A stretch of 64,000 bases of DNA from assembly GCA_028456385.1 (NCBI GenBank), contig JALNQF010000156.1, forward strand, positions 37,512 to 101,511, read 5' to 3'. The stretch is from Ophiosphaerella korrae (lineage: Eukaryota > Ascomycota > Dothideomycetes > Pleosporales > Phaeosphaeriaceae). Within the stretch, counting starts at the first letter, position 1; each line of letters starts with the position of its first letter. Below the pieces are notes generated by a model that was not told where the DNA came from, made no database searches, and saw nothing but the letters and a program-made list of their open reading frames with translations. A program made the translations under genes and the position numbers. Shown piece after piece: positions 25,156-36,929 of this stretch.

Positions 25156-28100
25156 CTATTTTCCTCTTTAGGTAAGTTCTTATTTTCTTACTCTAGGCTT
25201 AGGGTTATTAGTCTAGTTTCCTTATTTATTCCTAATTCCTTATTATTCTTTATATCTTCTTATTCTAACTATAATAAACTTCTTCTTATTACTTATATTA
25301 CTTATAATAGAGTTAAAATATTTCTATACGCTTAGTATACTTAATTAAAGCTTACTTATCTTATATCCTTAAAAGATAGTAAATACTATAATAAGTATAT
25401 TCTTACTAATATTTAATATAAGTATACTCCTTTAGGCGTTTTTCTTATAGAGTATAAGTATTTAATTTCTATATAGTCTCTTCTTACTATATTATATAGG
25501 GTAAGCTATTAACTAAGCTTAAAAGATACTATTATTATAGCTTATAGAAGCTAAAGCTAAGTAAAAGCTAACTTTTTTTAAGCTAGTAGATCTTTATTCT
25601 TATATTAAGTATCTTTATAATATAAAGGCTTATAATAACGCTAAATTATCTAAATAGTTTTATACTTTAGAAGCTAAAATAGACCTTAAGGACGTAGTAG
25701 AGGCTACTCTAGCTCTTATTATATTAGGCGTTCCTACTATCTCTTTATTTATTATTAGTAGTACTAATTTTTTAGTTTACTATAAGGCGCTTTAGAAAGT
25801 TTTAATTTTAGAACTCCTCTAGTTTCTTAAAGTAGTTAAAGTTATTTTCTAGTTCTTATATATCTTCCTATAGTTACTCTTTCTTATTTTTCTTTATCTA
25901 TTTTACTAAGTAGTAGTTCCTCTTATTATAGAACTAGTATTATAAGATTTCTTTAACTTTCTATTCTTCTTATTCTCTATACGTATCTACTTTATATACT
26001 AGTAGTTCTATATTCTATAGTACTATCTCTAGTAGTACTATATAGAAGGTTAAGTATATCTTTATTTTACTTAGTAGTTTTAGTTTAAATATAACTAGTA
26101 TAACTTCTTTTTTAATTTTATATAGTCTTATTTTAATATAGTTTAATTTTAAACTAAGTTATTTACTCTTTACGTTTTTCTTTACTAACTATACTTTTTC
26201 TCTCTCTCTAAATTAAGGTCCTTCTTTATACTTTTTGTTATAGTATCTTACTATTTAATTATATAGGAATTCTACGTCCTATCTTAATTAATTATATATA
26301 TCTTTTAGTCTATTAGTAAAATTTTCTCTTCTTAAAGACTAAGATACTTTAGTTCTTAGTATTTTATAAGTATTAGGGTTAAATATATAGTTTATAAAAA
26401 AGAGTAATACTTTTATTACTATATTATTTACGCTATTATATACTAACTATACCTAGTTGTTCTAGTTATAATTAAGGTAGTATCTTAAGTACTATTCTAC
26501 TATCTAATTTATTTATTCTAATTATCTATCTATTTATAAGTAATATACTATAGATATTACGTATCTAACTCTTAATTATACTATTATTGTTCCCTATAGT
26601 TTTAATATAAATCTTATATCTCTATCTATAATTATCTTATCTAGTAGTCTATATTAACTAATTATAGTTTCTAGAACCTAGTATATAGTAACCTTTATCT
26701 TACTTTTCTCTTTATATAGTCTAAAGTATAAGTACTTTATAAGTTTATCTACTATTATTAAGATTCTATTATACTTAATTCCTAATATAAAATCTTTAGA
26801 CTTTAGTAGTTTTATAATAAAGTCTATTGTAATAACTTATTATAGTTATTCTAGTACTTTAACTAGTTATAGTATTCTATATAGTCTTATAGTACTTCTA
26901 TTACTAGCTATCTTACTCTTAGGATATAGTAGTCTTATAGTAGTCTATCTAGAGTTTTATTAATCTCTTAGTATCTATATACTAGTAATTTATAGAATTA
27001 TTATATAAATTCTCTTTATATCTTTTTTAGGATATATATCCTTCTATAGGCTTATATAAATCTTTCTTAGATTTCTAGTTTCTTTATTTCTTTAAATACT
27101 TCTTACGTTATTTTCTAAATCTATTTATCTAGCTTTCTACTCTTTTTCTTAAGTATTATAGCTATTTTAAGTATATTTAAAACTAAGTATCTTTCTTTGT
27201 TTTATACTAGAACTATACTAGTAGCGTTTACTTCTTCTTATAAATCTTATCTTCTACTAAGAGTATGTATAAATTAATTGTCTTTCTCTTTTATATATAT
27301 AATTTCTAAATTAAATATTAATAAGAACTCTTACTATCTTATATATTATTAAGATAATTCTTTATTTATTATAAATCTTATAAAATTCTTATAGTCTATA
27401 TAGACTTTTATTTAGTACTTTACTCCTTATAAGTATACTCTCTATTACTTAAATACTTTATATATTACTAGTATCTCTTTATTATAGATTAAGTAGTTAA
27501 GTTCTACTAGCTTTATTTTCTTAGAAAAGTATTTAACAAAGTACTCTTTTTTAGTTTCTAAGTCTTCTTATATTAGTACTATTCTATAGACTAAATTAGA
27601 TACGTCTATTTTTACTATTACTAGTAGGTCTAGGTTATATATTCTAATAACTAGGTTCTCTATAAACTTCTTTTTAATCTTATTAAATACTTTATTATAT
27701 TCCTTTATCTATTTAAATAGTATATCTTTCTTTATAAGTTTTATTATAGGTTCTATATCTTTAGACTATTCTATTACTAGTTTTCTATAAAAGTTTACTA
27801 GTCTATAAAACTATTATACTTCTTTTAGGTTTCTTAGTGTTAGCTATTTATTAATTAACTTAATCTTTTCTAGATTAATCTTAATTTTTCTTAGTTCTAT
27901 AATAAATCTATAGAAATCTATTTCTTTTATATAGAATTTGTATTTTCTTATTTTAAGAAATAATTTACTTTTAGCTAGTTTCTCTAGTACCTTGTATATA
28001 TATTATACGTGTTCTTCTTCTATTTCTAAGAATATAAGGATATTATCTAAGTATATAAATATAAATATATCTAAGTACTCTCTTAGTACTATATTAATTC

Positions 28101-31100
28101 TTTCTTAGAAGGCTACTAGTACGTTTATTAAACTAAAAAGTATAACTAGATATTTATATAGTCTATATTGTATTCTAAATACTATCTTTTACTTATTACT
28201 TTTCTTAATTCTAATCTAGTAGTAGGTATTTTAAATATCTAGTTTTATAAAAATTTTTACTCTTTATAGCTTATCTTATATTATATCTATTTGTAGTAAA
28301 AAGTATTAGTTCTTATTTATAATTACGTTAGTCTTTCTAAAGTCTATATAAGGCCTTTTATTACTTATTCTTTTTTTATCTATAAATATAAGTTTATATA
28401 CTACTAAGGACTTAGATTCTTATATCTATCTTTTCTTTAGTGCGTTTTTAATAAACGCTTATTTAATCTTAGATTCTTCTTCTATTTTTCTATAGACTAG
28501 GCTCTATCTTACGTTCTTATCTTCTTTTAGGTTTATTACTAAGTCCTATAGCTAATATTCTAGAAGATAATCTTTAGGTTCTATAAGCTATTTTTTCTTT
28601 TTCTTATATTCTTTAAAGAATTCTCCTTTATAGGTACTTATATTAGCCTTTAATATATCTATTTTATAGTACTTAATCTTTTTTATTCTTTAATTAATAT
28701 ATAGGTTAGTTATTTATAACTATAGTATTCCTAATATTATATCTTATTTATTTTTAATTATTATTATATCTATAACTATATTATTAATCTTTATTCTTTC
28801 TAGTTCTAGTATAGAGGAAATTATTTTAAATCTAATTAGTTCCTAGAATAGTTTTCTTTTAATCGTACTTAGTTATTAAGGGTACTTCTTTATTATATAA
28901 TATATTCCTTAGGTTTCTATAAACTTCTTTAATATAAAGTTCTTTATAGCTCTACTATTAATTATTAATTATACTTTCTTTTTTTAGTAAGTACTTATCT
29001 TTATAATATATAAGCTTCTTATACCTTTTAGCTATTCTTACTTAGGTATTTTTATAAATTATTTATCTTTCTAGAGCTATAGCTTTACTTTAAGTTTATA
29101 TTCTTTATATTTTAGATATTTATTATACGTGTATTTGTACTATAGTCTTCTTTAGACGTATTTCTTAGATAGCTTAGGTCCTAGCCTTACTACTAGGTAT
29201 CTTTCTTCTAGGATTATTTCTTATCCTTAGATATCTTCTACTAGAATTACTCTAGTATAGTTATAGCCTTTTCTTCTTATTAGCTATATACTATTATTTA
29301 CTTTAGGATTTCTATATATAATATAATTCCTATCTAGGTATAATATCTATAATACTTTAAAGTATACTAAATATTTTAGGTCTATTATTTTGTTATCCCC
29401 TTCTTAGTATCTATCTTTACTAAGTATATCTATTATTAAGATATAGTATACTACTAGTACTCTTAGTATATAGGCTTTATTAATCTATTACGTCTTTCTT
29501 ATAAAGTATTACTATTCTTTTTATATAGGTATTCTTCTTACTATAACTATATATTACTTTATCTATTCTTAAAATAGTATAAACTTTATTTCTTTAAGAT
29601 TACGTTCTTTCTAGTCTTTATACGCTTCCTCTATACTTATAACTAGTAAGTATTTCTAAATAAACTTCTATTTTTTATTTTATTCCTCTATATCTATTAT
29701 TATATAGCTATTATAGATATATATATCTAGCTAGGTATATTTTATACTTTTTATACTAACTTATTTCTTACTTTCTTATAGTCTTTTAAAGAAAGCTATA
29801 GTAGTTTCTTTATCTAGTACTAGTTCTTTAGCCTAGATTAATAGGTTCTAAGGCTCTTTCCTTTCTAAGTCTTCTATTAGTAGGTTTATTACGTATACTA
29901 TTTCTTCTAGCTACACTTTTATTCTCTTTTCTTTTATTACTTCTACTCTATTTTTCTATAGAGAGTATCTTACTCTTTACTTACTAGAAAAATAGATATA
30001 GTAGTTATATTTATAATAAAAAGTTAAATAGAGTATTATATATTATATTTCTTTACTCCTAGCTACTTTCTTTTAAGGTTTAGCCTATACTTATAGTACT
30101 TCCTTCTTCTTTTTAGTTATCTTTAACTAAGTTTCTTTATCTTTCTTATAGTCTTTACTTCTATAGTCTTTTATAAAGTATTCTAGTTTTCTATATTTAT
30201 AATATACTATATCTTTTTTCTTTTATAATTAGTAGTCTTTTACGTAGTAGCCTTTCTTACTATAGTTAAGGTACGTAAAGTCTTTATTCTTTTTCTTCTT
30301 CTTATCCTTATTAGCGTTAAGGATTATAGGGTCTCTTATATCCTAGTTTCTAAGTTAGTTACTATACTTATTCTTTTTCTATTCTCGAAGATTATTATTA
30401 ATTTAGATTACCTATTACTTTAGAGCTTCTAGTATTCTAGGTTTCTCTATATATATTATTTTATATCTAATTTTTACGTTTAGTCTTTATTTAAATTGTA
30501 ATATTAGGGCTAATTTATTATATTCTATATTTTAGGATAGTTATTTAAACTATAATATATATTTAGGAATACTATTACTTTATATAAGCCTTTTAAGTTT
30601 TTCTTCTACTTATTAAGTAATATCTATATCTCTAAATATAACTCTTATTTATTTAGTAAAGTATTTATAACTTCTAAAAATAGCTCTAGTTTTATCTTTC
30701 TAGGTTATTAGAGAGTATATTATATAGTATATCTAGTAAGGTTTATACTATTTTATTACGTCTTCTTTAAGGTATAGTCTAATATATATTACCTTCTTTT
30801 CTTTTATATTAAAGTATAGTACTTATATATCTATCTAAAGTTATACTAAAGCTATAAAGGGTTTTAGTTTCTCTTTTATTCTATTAAATTTCTTAAGTAC
30901 TAGTATCTTAAGTAGCTTCTTTATTATACTTATCTCTAGTCTTTAGGTAATTAGTTCTATCTAGTTCTATCCTTTAATAATAGCTTTAATCTATACTTTA
31001 TTTTACTTTAAGTAGTTTTGTAGTTCTTTATTCTATATTTTTAATACTTTAATTACTATTTTTATATCTTCTTTATTATTAATTAGTTTATTTATATAAT

Positions 31101-31246
31101 CCTTAATTATTTCCTATATAGTACTATCTAACTTATAACTACTTCTAGGAGCTTTACTTAATTATTTAGTTAAACTTTCTACTATTATATTAGCTAGACT
31201 ATACGCTACTTACGCTTTACTTCTTGTAATAACTAAATTAGTAAAG
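25156..31246 (-). pseudogene. Element D1 gag-pol remnant
   Basis: The zinc-knuckle region lies around 30180-30310, the RT box YLDN (ancestral YLDD) at 28042-28053, the broken integrase QTDGQ-type motif at about 26500-26560, and the chromodomain at about 25820-25960. All are on the minus strand and parallel E1 and E2. Stops and lost start codons exclude expression. Bases 25156-25800 are the region between chromodomain and 3' LTR and are shared with E1 and E2. Confidence 0.75.
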
Positions 31247-31687
31247 TGTAATAGGGTTACCTAAAGTTAACTTCCTAGTAACTTTAAGTTATTAGTAGAT
31301 TAAGAAGTAATAGTAAAGGCTTGTATAGTAATCTATAATAGGCTATAAATAATAGAAGATATTTTATAACTATCTTAGTATTATTGCTCGTAGTTAATAA
31401 TTAAATTATTAATACTATCTTAATAATAGGTATTATTACTAACTATATACTTATATCTCTTAGCTAGCTTTATACTTCGTATTTACTTAGATTGTAAATT
31501 ATAAATTTATTACGTACTTAGCTTTATACTTTATATTTACTAAGATTACAAATTACAAATTTATTACGTATCTCTATTATAGTTAGTCTCCTAGTTAAGT
31601 TTATTACCTTATAGGTTGTACGTGTCTTTATTATCTATAGTAGGGCTAACTAGCTTGAATTAGCCTTCTATTATTATAGCTATAATA
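31247..31687 (-). repeat. 5' LTR of element D1
   Basis: 441 bp. It starts TGTAATAGG and ends CTATAATA, colinear with 24715-25155. Confidence 0.8.
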
Positions 31688-34600
31688 TAGAGTTATTTAT
31701 CTTTTATCTTTTTTTTATCTATAAAGATAAGTTTATATACTACTAATAATTAAGATTTTTATATCTATCTTTTCTTTATTATATCTTAGATAAACGTCTA
31801 TTCTATTTTTAATTCTTCTTTAGTTTTCTTATAAACTAAACTCTATCTTATATTCTTCTTTTCTTCTAAGTTTATTACTAAATCTTTAGGCTAATATTTA
31901 GGAAAGTAGTCTTCTAGCTTAATAAGTTATTTTTCCTATTTCTTATATTCTATTAGGAATTCTCCTTTATATATACCTATATTAGCTTTTAATATTTCTT
32001 TTTTAGAGTAGCTAATTTTCTTTATTCTTTAATTAATTCTTAGGTTAGTTATTTATAACTATAGTATACCTAATATTATATTTTATTTATTATTAATTTT
32101 TATTATATCTATAACTATATTTTTAATTTCTAGCCTTTTAATCTTTAATATAGAGAGTACTATCTTAAACTTTATAGGTTCTTAGAATAGTTTTCCTTTA
32201 ATTATACTTAGTTATTAAAGGTATCTCTTTATTATATAGTTTATTCTTTAGTTTTCTATAAACTTTTTAGATATAAAGTTTTTTATTACTCTACTATTAA
32301 TTATTATTTTTACTTTCTTTTTTTAGTATATACTTATTTTTATAATATATAGGCTTCTTATATCTTAAAGCTTTTTTTACTTAGGTTTTTCTTTAAATTA
32401 TCTATTATTTTAGAGCTATTACTTTATCTTATATTTATAATTTTTGTATTTTAGATATTTATTATAAGTATATTTATACTATAGTTTTCTTTAAAAATAT
32501 TTTTTTAATAGTTTTAGTCCTAGCCTAATTACTATATATTCTTTATTAGGTATTCTAATTATTTTTAAACCTTAGATATCTATCTTTATAATTGCGTTTA
32601 TATAATTATATCTTTTTTTCTTTATTAGCTATACGTAATTACGTACCTTAGGTTCTCTATATATAATATAGTTTGTATTTAGGTATAATATCTATAATAT
32701 TTTAGTATATACTAGATATTCTAGATCTATTCTTTTGTTATCCCCTTCTTAGTATTTATCTTTTCTAGGTCTTACTATTACTAGGATATAGTATACTATT
32801 AGTTTACGTAGTATATAGGCTTTATTAATCTATTATATTTTTTTTATAAAGAACTACTCTTTTCTTTATATAAGTATTCTTTTTACTATAACTATATATT
32901 ATTTTATCTATTATTAGAATATTATAAACTTTATTACTTTAGGATTATATTTCTTTTAGTCTTTATACGCTTCCTTTATACTTATAACTTATAAGTATTT
33001 CTAAATAAACTACTAATATTTATTTTATTTCTTTATATCTATTATTATATAGCTATTATAGCTATATATATTAGGCTAGGTATATATTATATCTTTTATA
33101 CTAGCTTATTTTTTATTTCTTTATAGTTCTTTAGAAGAAACTATATTAGTCTCTTTATCTAGTACTAGTCCTTTAGCCTAGATTAATAGTTTCTAAAGCT
33201 CCTCTCCTTCTAAGTCTTCTATTAGTAAGTCTATTATATATACTATTTCTTCTAGCTATACTTTTATTCTTTTCTTTATTATAGCTACTTTATTCTTTTA
33301 TAAAAACTATCCTACTCTTTATTTACTAGAATAATATATATAGTAGTTATCTTAATAATAAAAGGTCTAATAGAGTATTATATATTATATTTCTTTACTC
33401 CTAGTTACTTTTTTTTAAGGTTTAGCTTATACTTTTAGTACTTCCTTTTTATTCTTAGTTGTTTTTAACTAAGCTTTTATATCTTTCTTAATATCTTTAC
33501 TTTTATAATCTTTTATAAAGTATCTTAGTTTCTTATATTAGTAATATACTATATCTTTTTTTTATTTAGAATAGTAATTTTTCGCGTAGTAGCCTTTTTT
33601 ACTATAGTTAAAGTACGTAAAGTCTTTATTTTTATTTTTCTTTCTATCTTTATTAGTATTAAGGATTATAAAGTCTTAAGTATCTTAGTTTCTAGGTTAT
33701 CTTTTATACTTGTTTTTCTTCTATTCTTAAAGATTATTATTAATCTATATTACTTTTTATTTTAGAGCTTTTAGAATTCTTAGTTTCTCTATATATATTA
33801 TATTGTATTAGATTTTTAAGTTAAGGCTTTATTTAAATTATAATATTAGAGATACTTTATTCTATTCTATATTTTATAATAGTTATTTAAATTATAATAT
33901 ATACTTAGAAATACTCTTATACTATATAAGCCTTTTAAGTTTTTTTTTAGCTTATTAGGTAATATTTATATCTCTAAATACTACTTTTATTTATTTAGTA
34001 AAGTATTTATAACTTCTAAAGATAGCTTTTATTTTATCTTTCTATATTCTTATTACGTATATTATATAATCTATCTAGTAAGATTTAAACTATCTTATTA
34101 TATCCTCTTCTAAATATATTCTAATATATATTACTTTCTTATCTTCTCTATTAAAGTATAGTACTTATATATTAATCTAGAGTTTTACTACTACTATAAA
34201 GGGTCTTAGTTTTTCTCTTATTTTATTAAACTTTTTAAGTATATATATTTTAGGTAGCTTCTTTATTATACTTATTTCTAGTCTCTAAGTAATTTATTTT
34301 ATCTAATTTTAGCCTTTTATAATAGCTTTAATCTATACTTTATTTTACTTTACGTAATTTTAAAGTTTTTTATTCTATATTTCTAGGGCGTTAATTACTA
34401 TTTTTATATTTTTTCTCTTAGAGATTAAGTTATTTAAGTAATCCTTAATTACTTTCTATATAGTATAATCTAACTTATAACTACTTAAGAGTACTTTAAC
34501 TTTTTTTTTAGTTAAACTTTTTACTATTATATTAGCTTAGACTATATACTACTTATACTTTACTTCTCCTAATAACTAAATTAGTAAAGTAGAATAGGGT

Positions 34601-34995
34601 TACCTATTATTAACTATAAGTAACTTTCTTAGAGGTATTAGTAGATTAGAAAGTAATAATAAATATTTATATTATAATCTATAATAGACTATAAATATTA
34701 AAATAAGTCTTGTAATATTACTATATTATCGCTTATAGTTAATAATTAAATTACTAATACTATCTTAATAAAACGTATTACTACTAACTATATACTTTTA
34801 CTATTTCTTTAGCTTTATAACTTTATATTTACTAAGATCGCGAATTTATAAATTTATTACGTATTCTAATTATAGTTAGACTCCTAATTAAGCTTATTAT
34901 CTTATAAGTTATTACCTTACTTATCTTATACTTTATTGTTAGCTAGGCTAGAGCTAATTAGTTCTATCTTAATTACTCTTATTACTACTATAATA
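31688..34995 (-). mobile_element. Element D2: 5' half of a second minus-strand chromovirus
   Basis: It begins inside the RT region (about 31690-31750 matches RT-upstream sequence of A and O) and runs through protease, zinc knuckles (about 33550-33640) and gag to a 5' LTR at 34590-34995. The RT catalytic box, integrase and 3' LTR are absent; the copy is cut exactly at the border of D1. It is strongly RIP-mutated. Confidence 0.7.
34590..34995 (-). repeat. 5' LTR of element D2
   Basis: It starts TAGAATAGG (ancestral TGTAATAGG) and ends CTATAATA, 406 bp. It has a single TTTACTAAGATCGCGAATT module where the D1 and E1 LTRs have two. Confidence 0.7.
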
Positions 34996-36361
34996 GATTA
35001 TATTAAAATAAGACTATATAAAATTAAAAAGAAAATTATACCTATTATATTTAGACTAAAGCTACTAGCTAAAATAAGGATATACCTAATATTCTATATA
35101 GTACTACTAGAAAAAGTACTATAAATAGTAAAACTACTAGTATATTAAGTAGATATATATAAAGAATAAAAAGAATAGAAAAGATTTTTTTATTATTATA
35201 CTAGTTCTATAATAAAAATAACTACTATCTATTAAAATAGATAAGTATAAATAAAAAAGAGAAACTTTAAAAAGATATATAAAAACTAGAATAATACTTT
35301 AATTACTTTAAGAAACTAAAGAAGTTCTAAAGTTAAAACTTTCTAAAGTACTTTATAGTAAACTAAGAAAATCTATACTACTAATACTAGATAAAAAAGA
35401 AATAAGAGCACTTAATATAATAAAAGCTAGAGTAAACTCTATAGTATTTTTAAAGCCTATTTTTACTTCTAAAGTATAAAACTATTTAATTAATTTAGTA
35501 TTATTCTAATCTTTTACTTTATAAAAATACTTAATATAAGTATAATAGTTAACTAGCTTATAAAAATTTAATTTATACTTAGCTTTAGCTTTATAAGCTA
35601 TAATAATAATTTATTTTAATTTTTATTACTACTTTTCTCTATATAATTTAGTAGAAAAAAATTATATTTAGATTAAATACTTATACTCTATAAGTAAAAT
35701 ATAAAAAAAAGTATATTAGTACTAAATATTAGCTAAATATACTTACTATAAGCTTTACTATTCTTTAAAGATATAAAATAAAGAAGTATTAATAGAGTAT
35801 AATAAAAATAAGAGAATATTTTAACTATATTTTAAGAAACTTATTTAGCTAGAAAAACTTTATTATACTAAAAACAATAAAGTATAAAGAGAAATAAAAA
35901 GCTATTAATTAATAAAAAAAGTAAGTTAATAACTTTAGCTTTAGGATAAGAAAAAAAAAACTTACTAAAAAGAAAGAATAGTATTATAAGTATAATAAGT
36001 AGAGTAATAACCTAGATAAAGAAGTTAATTATAATTAGGACACGTAATAACTTTATAAATTCGCGATCTTAGTAAATATAAATTTATAAATCTACTTTAT
36101 AAATTTATAATCTTAGTAAATATAAAGCTATAAAGCTAGGAAAAGTATTAGGTATATAGTTAGTAGCGATATATACTCTTAAGATAGTATTAGTAATCTA
36201 ATCTCTAACTAAGAGTAATAATAAATTAATATTACAAGAATTATACTCTTATTTAAATAGCCTATTATCTATTTATAATATATACTTTTATTATTAACTT
36301 CTAATCTACTATACTCTTTTTAAAGAATTCTTAGTAGTTAATAACTAAGTAGCTTATTATA
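34996..36361 (+). mobile_element. 3' end of a plus-strand chromovirus (chromodomain and 3' LTR)
   Basis: Bases 34996-35310 match the pol C-terminus of element O (56130-56470), including the chromodomain at about 35190-35310. This is followed by the 3' non-coding part and a 3' LTR at 35982-36361. It begins exactly at the outer edge of the D2 LTR, so D2 inserted into this plus-strand copy. It may be the tail of element A or of the copy starting at 5021. Confidence 0.65.
35982..36361 (+). repeat. 3' LTR of plus-strand fragment
   Basis: 380 bp. It starts TATTATAAG and ends GCTTATTATA. Its middle (GACACGTAATAACTTTATAAATTCGC) resembles the LTR at 5021-5451 more than that of element A. Confidence 0.7.
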
Positions 36362-36409
36362 GTAGAAGCTTAAATAAGTATTTAAAAAAGTAATTAAAGT
36401 AGGCTTACT

Positions 36410-36414
36410 CTTAA
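36410..36414. repeat. Left target-site duplication of element O (CTTAA)
   Basis: CTTAA directly precedes the LTR and recurs exactly at 57608-57612. Confidence 0.85.
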
Positions 36415-36907
36415 TATTATAGATATAACAAGAGAAATCGAGATAGAACTAATTAGTCCTAACTTAGGTGCTAACAAAGTATAAGATAAGTAGGGTAATA
36501 ACCTTAATTAGGAGACTACCTACAACTAGGACACGTAGTAGTAATCTATAATTACGTACAAATAGATTAAAGTAATCTATAATAATATACAAATAGATTA
36601 AAGTAATCTATAGTTATATATAAATAGATTAGTAGTAATCTATAGTTACATATAGATAGATTAGTAGTAATCTATAATATTATATAAATAGATTAATACA
36701 AGTATATAGTTAACAATATACGTATTATTAGGATAGTATTAGTAATTTAATCCCTTAACTATAGAACGTTAATACAAGATAGTTATAAAATATCTTCTAT
36801 TATTTATAGTTATTATAGATTAAAATATAAACCTTCTACTATTATCTCTTAATCTACTAGCTCTTATAAGATAGGTACTTATAGTTAACAACAAGAGGCC
36901 TATTATA
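36415..36907 (+). repeat. 5' LTR of element O
   Basis: 493 bp. It starts TATTATAG (ancestral TGTTATAG) and ends CCTATTATA. Bases about 36538-36696 hold five tandem copies of a roughly 30-40 bp unit built on GTAATCTATA...AAATAGATTA. Confidence 0.85.
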
Positions 36908-36929
36908 CCTTACTAATCTAGTTATTACA

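Larger units (their letters stand above)
24715..31687 (-). mobile_element. Element D1: chromovirus with paired 441-bp LTRs but unmatched flanks
   Basis: The LTRs at 24715-25155 and 31247-31687 have equal length and the same termini (TGTAATAGG ... CTATAACA or RIP-mutated CTATAATA). The total is 6,973 bp, close to E1 (7,026 bp), whose LTRs are also 441 bp, so D1 and E1 are one family. The five bases outside are GTTAG on the left and TAGAG on the right, so no target-site duplication is evident. Confidence 0.8.

Noticed and set aside
34936..35124. 62-codon plus-strand frame
   Set aside because: It spans the D2 LTR end and the decayed pol C-terminus; chance opening in AT-rich RIP DNA.
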